This document shows positions 7,638-16,744 of a stretch of DNA of 25,890 bases, piece after piece. Under the pieces are notes generated by a model. The model did not search any database. It worked only from the letters and a program-made list of their open reading frames with translations, and was not told the origin of the DNA. Numbering within the stretch: the stretch's first letter is position 1; each line of letters starts with the position of its first letter. A program made the position numbers and the translations under genes. Origin of the DNA: Comamonas sp. GTDB lineage: Bacteria; Pseudomonadota; Gammaproteobacteria; Burkholderiales; Burkholderiaceae_C. Where the stretch lies: the NCBI GenBank assembly GCA_019236485.1, contig JAFAIY010000150.1, positions 1 to 25,890 of the forward strand, written 5' to 3'.

Positions 7638-8293
7638 GCCTGATCAACAGCGCCACCACCGCCAGCGGTACCGCGGGCAGCAGCAGCGACGCCATCTCCC
7701 AGGCCCTGGGCGGGAGCGAGCTGGGCCAGATGTTCACCAAGCTGCTGGTGGCCCAGGTCAAGTACCAGGATCCGCTGCAACCCACGGATTCGAGCACCTT
7801 CGTGACCCAGCTGACGCAGCTGAGCCAGACCGAGTCGCTGCAGTCCCTGTCCTCGCAGCTGAGCGCACAGTCCTCCATTCTGGACAGCCTGCAGACCATG
7901 CAGCTGGGCAGCCAGGTGGGCTCCACGGTGATGGTCAGCAGCAGCAGCCTGCAGCTGGCCGACGCGCCGCTGCAGGCCGTGGTCAATCTGCCGGCCTCCG
8001 CCGAGCTGACGCTGCAGCTGACCGCGCCCGATGGCAAGGTCACCACCGTCCCCCTGGGCGCGCGTGGCGTGGGCGATGCGAGCTTCGCCGTCGATCCGGT
8101 GGCCCTGGGCCTGCCCGCGGGCCGCTACGACATCGCCGTCAAGGACGCCGGCGGCACCAGCTATCCGGTCGAAGTGGCCGGCAAGCTGCAGGCCGTGCGC
8201 ATGACCTCCACCGGTGCCGTGGCCCTGCAGGTGCAGGGCCTGGGCGATGTCCTGCCTTCCCGCATCACGCGCTTCGTGGGTCAGCAGGCCTGA
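7634..8293 (+). CDS. flgD: Flagellar hook scaffold (capping) protein FlgD
   Basis: FlgD caps the growing hook and is discarded when the hook is finished. The diagnostic N-terminal segment FTKLLVAQVKYQDPLQPTDS followed by FVTQLTQLSQTESLQSL is present at residues ~36-75. The C-terminal part (~95-219) is the Tudor/fibronectin-like FlgD_ig-type region. The ATG overlaps the flgC stop and has AGGGGAGC 4-11 nt upstream. The 219 residues are within family range. Confidence 0.95.
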   Translation: MSLINSATTASGTAGSSSDAISQALGGSELGQMFTKLLVAQVKYQDPLQPTDSSTFVTQLTQLSQTESLQSLSSQLSAQSSILDSLQTMQLGSQVGSTVMVSSSSLQLADAPLQAVVNLPASAELTLQLTAPDGKVTTVPLGARGVGDASFAVDPVALGLPAGRYDIAVKDAGGTSYPVEVAGKLQAVRMTSTGAVALQVQGLGDVLPSRITRFVGQQA

Positions 8294-8335
8294 GCGCACT
8301 GACGTTTTCCTTTTCCCCTCACCCGACCGAACACC

Positions 8336-9517
8336 ATGAGCTACCAGATTGCGCTGTCGGCGCTGCAAGCGATCAACAACCAGCTCGACAACATCTCCCA
8401 GAACATTGCCAACACGGGCACCACGGGCTACAAGTCGAGTCGCACCAACTTCGCCGCGATGTACGCGAGCTCGGCCCCGAACGGCGTGCGCGCGGCCTCG
8501 ACCACCCAGACGCTGGACGTGGGCGGCGGCCTGCTGAGCACGGGGCGCAATCTGGACGTGGCCATCTCCGGCAAGGGCTATTTCATGGTCAAGGACAGCA
8601 CGGGGGTGACCAACTACACCCGCGTGGGCGTGTTCGACGTGGACAAGCAGGGCAATCTGGTGGACCACATGGGTCGCCAGGTGCAGGGCTATGGCCTGAC
8701 TCCCGGCAGCACGGCCCTGGGCAATCTGGGCACGATCAAGGTGCCCACGGGCCAGATTCCCGCACAGGCCAGTACCAAGGTGGATTTCGTGGGCAATCTG
8801 TCGGCCGACTGGACGGTGCCGGCCAATGCCTTCGACCCCAAGGATTCGAGCAGCTACAACAGCTCCACGGTCTCGGTGGTCTATGACTCGCTGGGCCGCC
8901 AGCACACCATCACCCAGTACTTCGTCAAGACGGCGAGCAACGAGGTGACGGTCCACTATCAGAACGAGAACAATGCCGTGGGCAGCAGCACGCTGCAGTT
9001 CACCGCCGCCGGCCAGCTGGATGCCGCGGCCTCCACCATCAATCCCGTGAATCTGGCGCCCACCGGGGCCAATGCTCTGTCCGTGGCCTTCAACTACGCG
9101 GGCACGACCCAGTTTGCGGGAGACACCGCGACCACGGCCAACGCCGCGGACGGCTATGCCTCGGGCACCATGGTCAATGTGCTGATAGGCAAGGACGGCT
9201 CGGTCAACGCCCAGTACAGCAACGGCATGGTGCAAAGCGTGGGCATGATCGCCCTGGCCAGCTTCCCCAGCGAAAGCGGTCTGGTCGCCGTCGACGGCAC
9301 CAGCTGGCAGGCCTCGAGCAAGTCGGGCGCCGCACTGCTGGGCACGCCGGGCACGGGCCAGCTGGGCGAGCTGGAGAGCCAGCAGCTTGAGCGCTCGAAC
9401 GTGGAAGTCGCATCCGAGCTGGTGGACCTGATGAGCGCGCAGCGCAACTACCAGGCCAATACCAAGGTGATCAGCACCCAGAACGACATCATGCAGTCCC
9501 TGATGCAGGTGCTGTAA
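8336..9517 (+). CDS. flgE: Flagellar hook protein FlgE
   Basis: FlgE is the main subunit of the hook, the flexible joint between motor and filament. The N-terminal motif is DNISQNIANTGTTGYKSSRT and the C-terminal motif LVDLMSAQRNYQANTKVI. Between them are the body domains, including VAISGKGYFMVKD and the FlgE D2-like region rich in Ser/Thr/Asn. The 393 residues are close to the ~400 of enteric FlgE. It follows a 42-nt pyrimidine-rich gap with no clear Shine-Dalgarno sequence or hairpin. Confidence 0.96.
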   Translation: MSYQIALSALQAINNQLDNISQNIANTGTTGYKSSRTNFAAMYASSAPNGVRAASTTQTLDVGGGLLSTGRNLDVAISGKGYFMVKDSTGVTNYTRVGVFDVDKQGNLVDHMGRQVQGYGLTPGSTALGNLGTIKVPTGQIPAQASTKVDFVGNLSADWTVPANAFDPKDSSSYNSSTVSVVYDSLGRQHTITQYFVKTASNEVTVHYQNENNAVGSSTLQFTAAGQLDAAASTINPVNLAPTGANALSVAFNYAGTTQFAGDTATTANAADGYASGTMVNVLIGKDGSVNAQYSNGMVQSVGMIALASFPSESGLVAVDGTSWQASSKSGAALLGTPGTGQLGELESQQLERSNVEVASELVDLMSAQRNYQANTKVISTQNDIMQSLMQVL

Positions 9518-9528
9518 GCGCGGCCGCC

Positions 9529-10251
9529 ATGGACAAGCTGATCTATACCGTCATGACCGGCGCGGAGCGTGCTTTCCACGCCCAGCAGGTGCATGCCAAC
9601 AATCTGGCCAATGCCGACACGGCGGGCTTTCGCGCCGACTACGAAGTCGCGGGCACGCAGACCGTGCCCGGCTATGGCTACGCCAGCCGCCACCAGAGCA
9701 CAGGCTCCACCGATGTGGTGTCGCAGCGCACGGGCAGCGTGCGGGAAACCGGGCGCGAGCTGGACATCACCGTGCAGGGCCAGGGCCTGATCGCCGTGGC
9801 CAACGGAAACGGCGAGGCCTACACGCGCTCCGGCGTCATGCAGGTGGATGCGCAGGGCAATCTCACCATCCAGGGCCGCGCCGTGCTGGGCGACGGCGGA
9901 CCGGTGGTGCTGCCGCCGTTTCGCAAGCTCTCTGTGGCGGAGGACGGCACGCTGTCCATACTGCCCGAGAACGGAAACGAGATGCAGGCCGTGGACCGGC
10001 TGAAGCTGGTCGACGGCAGCCGTCCGCTGGCCAAGAACCTCTCGGGCCTGCTGGTGTCGCGCGACGGCGCCACGCTGGCGGCCAGCGAAACCGTGCGCGT
10101 GCGCAGCGGCGCGCTGGAAAGCTCGAACGTGCGGCCTGTGGAGGAAATGGTGGCGGTGATGGACATCAGCCGCCAGTTCGAAATCCAGATGAAGCTCTAC
10201 CAGGCCGCCGACGGCATGGTGGAGGCCGGCAATCGCCTGCTGCGCGACTAA
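9529..10251 (+). CDS. flgF: Flagellar proximal rod protein FlgF
   Basis: FlgF is a rod subunit located between the proximal and distal rod. It begins MDKLIYTVMTGAER, typical of FlgF, followed by NNLANADTAGFRADYE. Near the C-terminus VRPVEEMVAVMDISRQFEIQ replaces the SAQRxY motif of FlgG, as expected for this paralogue. The 240 residues match the family (~250). It lies 11 nt after flgE with a weak ribosome-binding site. Confidence 0.95.
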   Translation: MDKLIYTVMTGAERAFHAQQVHANNLANADTAGFRADYEVAGTQTVPGYGYASRHQSTGSTDVVSQRTGSVRETGRELDITVQGQGLIAVANGNGEAYTRSGVMQVDAQGNLTIQGRAVLGDGGPVVLPPFRKLSVAEDGTLSILPENGNEMQAVDRLKLVDGSRPLAKNLSGLLVSRDGATLAASETVRVRSGALESSNVRPVEEMVAVMDISRQFEIQMKLYQAADGMVEAGNRLLRD

Positions 10252-10308
10252 GTCTCAGTGCCGCAGCCGCAGCGCTGACGGCCCGCAAACCAAGAAAAGA
10301 GCATCCCT

Positions 10309-11094
10309 ATGAATCCCGCATTGCTCGTGAGCAAGACCGGCCTGCAGGCCCAGGAAGCCAAGCTGCAGGTCATCGCCCACAACCTGGCCAACGTGAACAC
10401 CGTGGGCTTCAAGCGCAACAGCGCCGCGTTCGAGGACCAGTTCTACGAGATCGCGCGCATGCCGGGCAGCAACAGCCAGGGCGACAACCGCGTTCCCGCC
10501 GGCGTGCAGCTGGGCACGGGCGTGCGCATGGTGTCCACGCACAAGCAGTTCACCGAAGGCAGCCTGCAGAACACCAGCCAGCAGCTGGATGTGGCGATTG
10601 TGGGCAACGGCTTTCTGCAGGTGCTGCAGGCCAACGGCGATACCGCCTATACCCGGGCGGGCCAGCTGCAGGTGGACAACGAAGGACGCCTGGTCAACGC
10701 CAACGGCCTGCCGCTGCAGCCCGAGATCACGATTCCCGAAGGCGCCAAATCCGTGACCATCAGCGCCACGGGCCTGGTCTCGGCCATGGTGGGGACCGAT
10801 GCCACCCCGCGCGAGCTGGGCACGCTGCAGCTGGCGACATTCGTGAATCCGGCCGGCCTGCAGGCGCAGGGCGACAACCTGTATCTGGTGTCCCAGGCCA
10901 GCGGCGATGCCGTGCTGGGCGCTCCGGGTGAGGCCGGCTTCGGCACGCTGCGCCAGTATGCGCTGGAGAGCTCCAATGTGCAGGCCGTGGAGGAGATGGT
11001 GGACATGATCTCGGCCCAGCGCAGCTATGAGATGAGCACCAAGGTGCTGTCGGCGGCCGACGACATGATGCGCAATCTGGCGCAGGCGGCATGA
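10309..11094 (+). CDS. flgG: Flagellar distal rod protein FlgG
   Basis: FlgG builds the rigid distal rod that passes through the P and L rings. N-terminal: VIAHNLANVNTVGFKRNSAA followed by FEDQFYE. The family-specific GVQLGTGVRMVSTHKQFTEG is present, and the C-terminus has VEEMVDMISAQRSYEMSTKV. The 261 residues are standard. A 57-nt gap separates it from flgF. The stop overlaps the flgH start as ATGA. Confidence 0.97.
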   Translation: MNPALLVSKTGLQAQEAKLQVIAHNLANVNTVGFKRNSAAFEDQFYEIARMPGSNSQGDNRVPAGVQLGTGVRMVSTHKQFTEGSLQNTSQQLDVAIVGNGFLQVLQANGDTAYTRAGQLQVDNEGRLVNANGLPLQPEITIPEGAKSVTISATGLVSAMVGTDATPRELGTLQLATFVNPAGLQAQGDNLYLVSQASGDAVLGAPGEAGFGTLRQYALESSNVQAVEEMVDMISAQRSYEMSTKVLSAADDMMRNLAQAA

Positions 11095-11765
11095 TGGCTT
11101 TGAGCGCGGCGCGCGTGCGCCTGCTGCTGATGGCCGGTGCGCTGGCCCTGGGCGGCTGTGCGACCCGGCCGCCCGAGATCACCCAGCCCGCGGAGACCGT
11201 GCCCGAGTTCCTGCTCGCGCCTCAGGCCCGCGCCCAGGGCGGCGGCCTGTTCGTGCCCCAGGCCTCCACGGGCCTGGTCGCCGACCAGCGCGCCCATCGC
11301 GCGGGCGATGTGCTGACCGTGGTGCTCGAAGAAGTGACCCAGGCCAGCAAAAAAGCCAATACCCAGACCAACAAGAGCAGCAATGTCGGCATCAGCCCGC
11401 CGATATTGGCCGGCAACAGCATCAAGGCCGATGTGGAGCTGGCCGGCAGCAGCAAGTTCAACGGCGGCGGCAGCAGCACCCAGCAGAACGCGCTGACCGG
11501 GGCCATGACGGTGATCGTGCAGCAGGTGCTGCCCAACGGGCTGCTGTATATCAAGGGCGACCGTGCACTGTCGCTCAACCAGGGCGACGAGGTGCTGCGC
11601 CTCAGCGGCTATGTGCGTGCCACCGACGTGGACCTGAACAACCGCGTGTCCTCGCTGCGGGTGGCCAATGCGCGCATCGGCTATTCGGGCCACGGCGCCC
11701 TCTCGGATGCCAGCCAGGCGGGCTGGCTGACCCGGTTTTTCCAAAGCCCTCTTTTCCCTTTCTGA
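11091..11765 (+). CDS. flgH: Flagellar L-ring lipoprotein FlgH
   Basis: FlgH forms the L ring in the outer membrane. It has a lipoprotein signal peptide ending in the lipobox LGGC near residue 23. This is followed by typical FlgH body motifs: ADQRAHRAGDVLTVVLEE, GAMTVIVQQVLPNGLLYIKG and DEVLRLSGYVRATDVDLNN. The 224 residues match the family. Two ATGs, at 11091 and 11094, are both possible; the first overlaps the flgG stop by 4 nt. Confidence 0.96.
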   Translation: MMALSAARVRLLLMAGALALGGCATRPPEITQPAETVPEFLLAPQARAQGGGLFVPQASTGLVADQRAHRAGDVLTVVLEEVTQASKKANTQTNKSSNVGISPPILAGNSIKADVELAGSSKFNGGGSSTQQNALTGAMTVIVQQVLPNGLLYIKGDRALSLNQGDEVLRLSGYVRATDVDLNNRVSSLRVANARIGYSGHGALSDASQAGWLTRFFQSPLFPF

Positions 11766-11771
11766 TCCACG

Positions 11772-12947
11772 ATGTTTGTTGACCGCTTGATCCGTCATGC
11801 CGGGCCGGCCGCCCTGGCGCTGGCACTGGCCGGCCTCGCGCCCCAGGCCGGCGCGCAATCGACTCCCGGCCGGTCGGCGCGGGCGGGCGATCTGGCCGCC
11901 AGGGGCGCGATGCGACCCCTGCGCCATCTGGTGCATGTGGAAGGCGTGCGCGAGAACCAGCTCGTGGGCTATGGCCTGGTGGTGGGCTTGAACGGCACGG
12001 GCGACAGCACCCAGGTGAAGTTTGCCGGCCAGTCCGTGACCAATATGCTGACCCAGTTCGGCATCAAGCTGCCCGAGAAGACCAGCACCAAGCTCAAGAA
12101 CGTGGCCACGGTGATGATCAGCGCCATGTTCCCGCCGGGCTACCGCAAGGGGCAGACCATCGATGTCACCGTGTCCTCCCTGGGCGATGCCAAAAGCCTG
12201 CGCGGCGGCATGCTGCTGATGGCTCCGCTGCGCGGGGTGGACAACGAGACCTACGCGCTGGCCCAGGGCCAGCTGGTCGTGGGCGGGCTGAATGCCTCGG
12301 GCAACAGCGGCTCCAGCGTGACGGTGAACACGCCGACCTCGGGCCGCATTCCCAACGGCGCGACGGTGGAGCGCGAGATTCCCACCGACTTCGAGAGCGG
12401 CGACACCGTGATGCTGTCGCTGCGCCAGCCGAGCTTCCGCACGGCGCGCAACATCGTGCAGGCCATCAATGCGCGCTACGGCGACATCGCGACCACGCGC
12501 GACGGCACCAGCATCGAGGTGCGCGCGCCCCAGGTGCCGACCCAGCGCGTGGGCTTTGTGGCCGACCTGCAGGATCTGCAGGTGGCCATGGGCCAGGAGC
12601 TGCCGCGCGTGGTCTTCAACTCGCGCACCGGCACCGTGGTCATCGCCGAGGGCGTCACCGTCAAGGCTGCGGCCGTATCGCACGGCGCTTTGCGCGTGGT
12701 GATCCGCGAGCAGCCGCAGGTCAGCCAGCCCGCGCCCTTCAGCCAGGGCAGCACCGTGGTCACGCCGCAGTCCGACGTGCTGGTGCAGGAGGGCAGCGGC
12801 CATATGTTCGAGTGGCCGGCCGGCGCCAAGCTGCAGACCATCATCGACACCATCAACCGCACCGGCGCGTCGCCGGACGACATCATGTCCATTCTGCAGG
12901 CCCTGGATCAGGCGGGCGCGCTGCAGGGCGAGCTGATCGTCATCTGA
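11772..12947 (+). CDS. flgI: Flagellar P-ring protein FlgI
   Basis: FlgI forms the periplasmic P ring around the rod and is assisted by FlgA. Residues 1-28 are a signal peptide ending GAQS. The body is highly conserved: [57 protein letters not shown] and the C-terminal [20 protein letters not shown] followed by GELIVI. The 391 residues are slightly above the ~365 usual, the excess being at the N-terminus. It lies 6 nt after flgH and is followed by flgJ. Confidence 0.97.
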   Translation: MFVDRLIRHAGPAALALALAGLAPQAGAQSTPGRSARAGDLAARGAMRPLRHLVHVEGVRENQLVGYGLVVGLNGTGDSTQVKFAGQSVTNMLTQFGIKLPEKTSTKLKNVATVMISAMFPPGYRKGQTIDVTVSSLGDAKSLRGGMLLMAPLRGVDNETYALAQGQLVVGGLNASGNSGSSVTVNTPTSGRIPNGATVEREIPTDFESGDTVMLSLRQPSFRTARNIVQAINARYGDIATTRDGTSIEVRAPQVPTQRVGFVADLQDLQVAMGQELPRVVFNSRTGTVVIAEGVTVKAAAVSHGALRVVIREQPQVSQPAPFSQGSTVVTPQSDVLVQEGSGHMFEWPAGAKLQTIIDTINRTGASPDDIMSILQALDQAGALQGELIVI

Positions 12948-12958
12948 GGAGGCTGAGC

Positions 12959-13312
12959 ATGGATCTCTCCCCTACATCGAGACCTCTGGACGCGGCGGCA
13001 GGCACGGCCGCCACCGGAACCCATGACCAGGCCGTGGCGGCCGCTGCCGAGACCGCGCAGCGCCTGAGCGCGGCCGCGGTAAAGTTCGAGAGCTTTTTTG
13101 TCGCCCAGATGTTGAAGCAGATGCGGCAGACCACGGCGGCGCTGGCCGATTCCGGCAGCGCCATCAATGACCGGGTCAATGACAGCGCGCTGTCATTGGC
13201 GGAGCAGGCGGTGGCCGACGGCCTGGCCGGACACAGTGCGTTCGGCATCGCCGATGTGCTGGTGCGGCAAATGCTGCCCGCTGCCTCTGCCGCGACAAGG
13301 ACTTCGACATGA
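12959..13312 (+). CDS. flgJ: Rod-scaffold protein FlgJ, N-terminal domain only
   Basis: The N-terminal FlgJ domain caps the growing rod. Residues ~38-110 contain KFESFFVAQMLKQMRQTTAA and the terminal helix SLAEQAVADGLAGHSAFGIA followed by DVLVRQMLP, matching the rod-binding domain. The protein is 117 residues, against about 300 for the usual two-domain FlgJ of beta- and gammaproteobacteria. The missing glucosaminidase half is encoded apart, at 4958-5740. The ATG at 12959 is chosen because AGGAGG (12947-12952) lies 6 nt upstream; the frame is open further back, inside flgI. The stop overlaps flgK as ATGA, so there is no room for a lost C-terminal domain. Confidence 0.93.
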   Translation: MDLSPTSRPLDAAAGTAATGTHDQAVAAAAETAQRLSAAAVKFESFFVAQMLKQMRQTTAALADSGSAINDRVNDSALSLAEQAVADGLAGHSAFGIADVLVRQMLPAASAATRTST

Positions 13313-14694
13313 GCATGCTTTTCAACGGGCTGACCGGGGTGGTGGCTTCCCAGGTGGCGCTGAACACCGTGAGCCAGAATCTGGCCAATGCCCTGACCCC
13401 CAACTACACCCGCCAGGGTGTGGCGCTGACAGCCAAGGCCTCCTCCAATACCGCGCTGTCGGCGGGCGACGGCGTGGCCGTGACCTCGCTGATCCGCTAT
13501 TCCGACAGCTACAAGACCCAGCAGATGTGGCGCGCCGCCAGCACCAAGGGGCAGTACGAGGCCGCGCAAACCTATTTGCTGCAGCTCGAGCAGGTGATGG
13601 GCGATGCCGACGGCGGCATCAACGCGGCTCTGGACGGCTTCTTCGGTGCGCTCAGCGCGGCCAGCGTCGAGCCTACTTCCACGCCGCTGCGCCAGCAGAT
13701 CATCGAGTCCGCCAAGGCCCTGGGCCAGACCGTCAACAACCTCAGCCAGATCGTGGCCAACCAGGCCCTGGCCGTGCGCCAGCAGCGCGCCGTGGTGGTG
13801 GACCAGGTCAACTCCTATATCAAGGAGATCGCGGCGCTGAACGACAAGATCGCGCAGAGCACGGGCGCCGGGCTCAACACCTCGTCGCTGCAGGACCAGC
13901 GCGATGCCAAGATCGACCAGCTGTCCAAGCTGGTGGGCCTGCAGGCCACGCAGCAGCCCGACGGCGCCATCAATCTCTCGCTCAAGGGCGGGCAGCCGCT
14001 GGTCGTGGGCAACCGCGCCGCGACGGTGACGGTGGACCAGGGCGCGCAGACCCTGGACGTGAACTTCGGCACGGAAACCTTCCAGCTGGGCGCGGAGAAC
14101 TGGAACGGCACCCTGGGCGGCCTCGCGGCGCTGGAGCGCGACGTGATCGCGCCGCTGGATGCCTCGATCCGCGGCCTGGCCCAGGTGATCGCCGAAAAGG
14201 CCAACGCGGTGCTGAACAGCGGCTTCGGCACCGACGGCCAGGCCGGCGCCGATCTGTTCGTCTTCGATGGCACCTCCAGCGCGGCGCTGCTGACCATCAA
14301 CGCGGGCATCACGCCGGCCCAGCTGGGCCTGTCCGGCGATGCGGCCAAGGTCGGCGACAGCAGCAAGCTGCAGGAGCTGATCGCGCTGCAGCACCAGAGC
14401 GTCAACATCTATGGCGCGGGCAATACCGGCATGGTGGGCTCGTCGGTGCTGCTGGGCGATGTCTACACCCAGCTGGTGGGCAAGCTGGGCATGTACAGCC
14501 AGCAGAACAATGCCTCGTACGAGACCGCACAGACGGTGCGCGACCAGTCGGAGGCGAACTGGCGTTCCACCAGCGGTGTCAACACCGACGAGGAGGCCGT
14601 GAACCTGATGCAGTACCAGCAGATGTACCAGGCCAATATGAAGGTCATCACCGTGGCCAACACGCTGTTCGACAGCCTGCTCCAGATGCGCTGA
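13309..14694 (+). CDS. flgK: Flagellar hook-associated protein 1 FlgK
   Basis: FlgK is the first hook-filament junction protein, exported with the help of FlgN. The N-terminal motif is NTVSQNLANALTPNYTRQGV. The FlgK-specific early domain has ALDGFFGALSAASVEPTSTP and LRQQIIESAKALGQTVN. The C-terminus has NTDEEAVNLMQYQQMYQANM followed by KVITVANTLFDSLLQM. The 461 residues are shorter than enteric FlgK (~547), with the reduction in the central variable domains. The start overlaps flgJ by 4 nt. Confidence 0.96.
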   Translation: MSMLFNGLTGVVASQVALNTVSQNLANALTPNYTRQGVALTAKASSNTALSAGDGVAVTSLIRYSDSYKTQQMWRAASTKGQYEAAQTYLLQLEQVMGDADGGINAALDGFFGALSAASVEPTSTPLRQQIIESAKALGQTVNNLSQIVANQALAVRQQRAVVVDQVNSYIKEIAALNDKIAQSTGAGLNTSSLQDQRDAKIDQLSKLVGLQATQQPDGAINLSLKGGQPLVVGNRAATVTVDQGAQTLDVNFGTETFQLGAENWNGTLGGLAALERDVIAPLDASIRGLAQVIAEKANAVLNSGFGTDGQAGADLFVFDGTSSAALLTINAGITPAQLGLSGDAAKVGDSSKLQELIALQHQSVNIYGAGNTGMVGSSVLLGDVYTQLVGKLGMYSQQNNASYETAQTVRDQSEANWRSTSGVNTDEEAVNLMQYQQMYQANMKVITVANTLFDSLLQMR

Positions 14695-14725
14695 AGCGCG
14701 CTCCCACGCTCCATAAGAAACTGCC

Positions 14726-15640
14726 ATGCGCGTATCCAGCACCCAGTACCACATCACCGTCAACGCCTCGCTGCAGAACTCCAATGCCCAGCTCGAGAAG
14801 CTGATGGGGCAGATGTCCACGGGCAACCGGCTGACCCGGCCCAGCGACGATCCCATCGCCCATGTGCGCATCTCGCGCCTGCAGCGCGAAGAGGCCAGCA
14901 TTGCGCAATACAAGGACAATATCGGCGCGCTTTCCAGCCGCATGAGCCAGAGCGAAACCATCATGTCGAGCATCAATGCCGACCTGCTGAGCGCGCGCGA
15001 TCTGCTGGTGTGGGCGCTCGACGGCGGCAATTCCGGCGCAGACCTGGGCGCCATGGCAACCAATCTGGCCTCGCTGCGCGACGCCCTCTATGCGGGCAGC
15101 CTGACCAAGGACCAGGAAGGCACTTATCTTTTTTCGGGCACCCTGTCCAAGACCCCGACCGTGCTGTACGACGCCACGGCGCCCGCAGGCAGCCGCTACA
15201 CCGTGGGCGGCAACGCGGAGCAGCAGCAGGTGGTGGTGGGCAACGGCCTGACCCAGCCGGCCAATGTCACCCTGGGCGACGAAATGAGCGCCATGCTCAA
15301 TGCGCTGGACACAGCGGTCAATGCGATCCAGGGCGGCACGACCACGGCCAACGACCCCGCCACCCGCACGGCCTTGCTGGGTGCCATGGACGGCGTGGAT
15401 ACGGCGATGAACCAGGTGTCCACCAAGATTTCCAAGCTTGGCGGCGTGCAGAACATCATCGGCACGCTGTCCACCGACTGGAACAACCTCAGCACGGCCA
15501 ACAAGACCGCGGTGCTCGAATATTCGCAGCTCGACTATTCGACGGCCGCGGTCCAGCTCAAGACCCTGGTTTCCGCCATTGAAGCCACGCAGTCGGCCTA
15601 TGGGAAGGTCAGCAAGCTGAGCCTGTTCGACGCGCTGTGA
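14726..15640 (+). CDS. flgL: Flagellar hook-associated protein 3 FlgL
   Basis: FlgL is the second hook-filament junction protein. It begins MRVSSTQYHITVNASLQNSN. The flagellin-like N-terminal helix is LEKLMGQMSTGNRLTRPSDD followed by PIAHVRISRLQREE, and the domain-2 boundary is DQEGTYLFSGTLSKTPTV. The C-terminus VLEYSQLDYSTAAVQLKTLV is typical. The 304 residues match the family (~300-317). The stop overlaps the next gene as GTGA. Confidence 0.95.
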   Translation: MRVSSTQYHITVNASLQNSNAQLEKLMGQMSTGNRLTRPSDDPIAHVRISRLQREEASIAQYKDNIGALSSRMSQSETIMSSINADLLSARDLLVWALDGGNSGADLGAMATNLASLRDALYAGSLTKDQEGTYLFSGTLSKTPTVLYDATAPAGSRYTVGGNAEQQQVVVGNGLTQPANVTLGDEMSAMLNALDTAVNAIQGGTTTANDPATRTALLGAMDGVDTAMNQVSTKISKLGGVQNIIGTLSTDWNNLSTANKTAVLEYSQLDYSTAAVQLKTLVSAIEATQSAYGKVSKLSLFDAL

Positions 15641-16704
15641 GCAGCACCCGCATCGGTCATAGCGCCCCTGGGCGCCTGGGCGGGATAGGGCCGGCGCAGC
15701 CCGGTACTGCCGCGCCGGCCGCAGCCATGGCTCCGGTGGCCACGCCCGGCCTGCCCGCCGTCCGCGACGCCAGTACCTGGCCGCGGGGCTGGATGGCCGC
15801 CGCGGTGCCGCAGCGGGTGCGCGAGTTCCATACCCAGATCAGCAAGGCGCAGATGGCTGCCGCCTATCTGGAATCCCTGAGAGAGGCCTTGGACGCGCTG
15901 GCCCAGGCCTGCCGCCACCAGCGCCAGCTGCCGTCCGATGCCGGGCTGGCGCGCCTGCGTGCGGCGCTGGCGGCGCTGCAGCAGCGCTGGCGCCAGCGCC
16001 ATGCGCGCAGCCTGGCCAGCCTCGACGACACCCTGCATTGGACGCCCACGCACCGGGCCCGCAAAAGCTTTGTCTGGAATGCCTGGAGCTGGGATACCTT
16101 GCAGGCCGAAACGGCCCAGGACCAGGAGCTGCTGGGCTTTTGCCTGCTGGGCCAGGACGGCGCGCAGGGCGCATGGCAGGCGGACGAACAGCGCTCCCTG
16201 GCCGGCAACGCCCATGCGCTGGCGCAGGCTCTGGCTCCGCTGGGCATTCTCGTGGGCCGGGTGGAGCAAGCCCTGTTGCTGTCGGTGGACGAGGCCGCCT
16301 GGCCTCTGCTGCAGCAAAGACTGATGGTCAGGGGCAATGGCAAGCGCTTTCCCGCGGGCCAGTGGGTGGCGCCGCGCCTGCAGTCCGGGCCGCAGGCCCT
16401 GGGCCTGGAGCGCTGGAGTGCCGGCGATGCCGAGGCCGTGCAGGCCTGCAGCCTGGCGCTGCCGGCCGCGCGCGAACGGGTGAGCCAGGCCCTGGCCGTG
16501 GTGCACGCCTTCCAGCAGCAGGCTGGTCACAGCCTGCCCGATATGGGGCCTCAGCTGGCGGCCATGCAGCACTTTGCGCAGACCTTTGCCGACGCGGGCC
16601 AGGCACCTGCCTATGACTGGGTGCTGGCCGTGGTGCCGGCCGTGCGCGCCATCGCGCGCCGCCGTGTGGCGCGGCTGCTGCAAAGCCGCGGCATGCTGGG
16701 CTGA
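15637..16704 (+). CDS. Uncharacterised protein translationally coupled to flgL
   Basis: I do not recognise a family. The 355-residue frame starts with GTG overlapping the flgL stop (GTGA), so it is co-translated with the junction proteins. Residues 1-45 are a Gly/Pro/Ala-rich, probably disordered tail. From ~60 the protein is mostly helical, with Arg/Gln/Ala-rich segments such as LAALQQRWRQRHARSLASLD, then an aromatic stretch (KSFVWNAWSWDTLQ) and a long helical C-terminus ending in an Arg-rich helix (RAIARRRVARLLQSRG). No signal peptide, membrane segment or enzyme motif is visible. Codon use is GC-rich like its neighbours and the product is long and open, so it is very likely a real gene. A flagellar role is inferred from context only. 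Confidence 0.75.
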   Translation: MSSTRIGHSAPGRLGGIGPAQPGTAAPAAAMAPVATPGLPAVRDASTWPRGWMAAAVPQRVREFHTQISKAQMAAAYLESLREALDALAQACRHQRQLPSDAGLARLRAALAALQQRWRQRHARSLASLDDTLHWTPTHRARKSFVWNAWSWDTLQAETAQDQELLGFCLLGQDGAQGAWQADEQRSLAGNAHALAQALAPLGILVGRVEQALLLSVDEAAWPLLQQRLMVRGNGKRFPAGQWVAPRLQSGPQALGLERWSAGDAEAVQACSLALPAARERVSQALAVVHAFQQQAGHSLPDMGPQLAAMQHFAQTFADAGQAPAYDWVLAVVPAVRAIARRRVARLLQSRGMLG

Positions 16705-16744
16705 GCGGGCCCGAAATCCGTCCCTCACCACGAAAACCATATGC

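Noticed and set aside
12940-15063. A 707-codon open frame on the minus strand across flgK and flgL, and similar ones at 11025-12803 and 7502-9235
   Set aside because: They are antisense to strongly conserved flagellar genes. The products are His/Gln/Arg/Leu-rich without domains, as expected from the low stop frequency of GC-rich codons read backwards.
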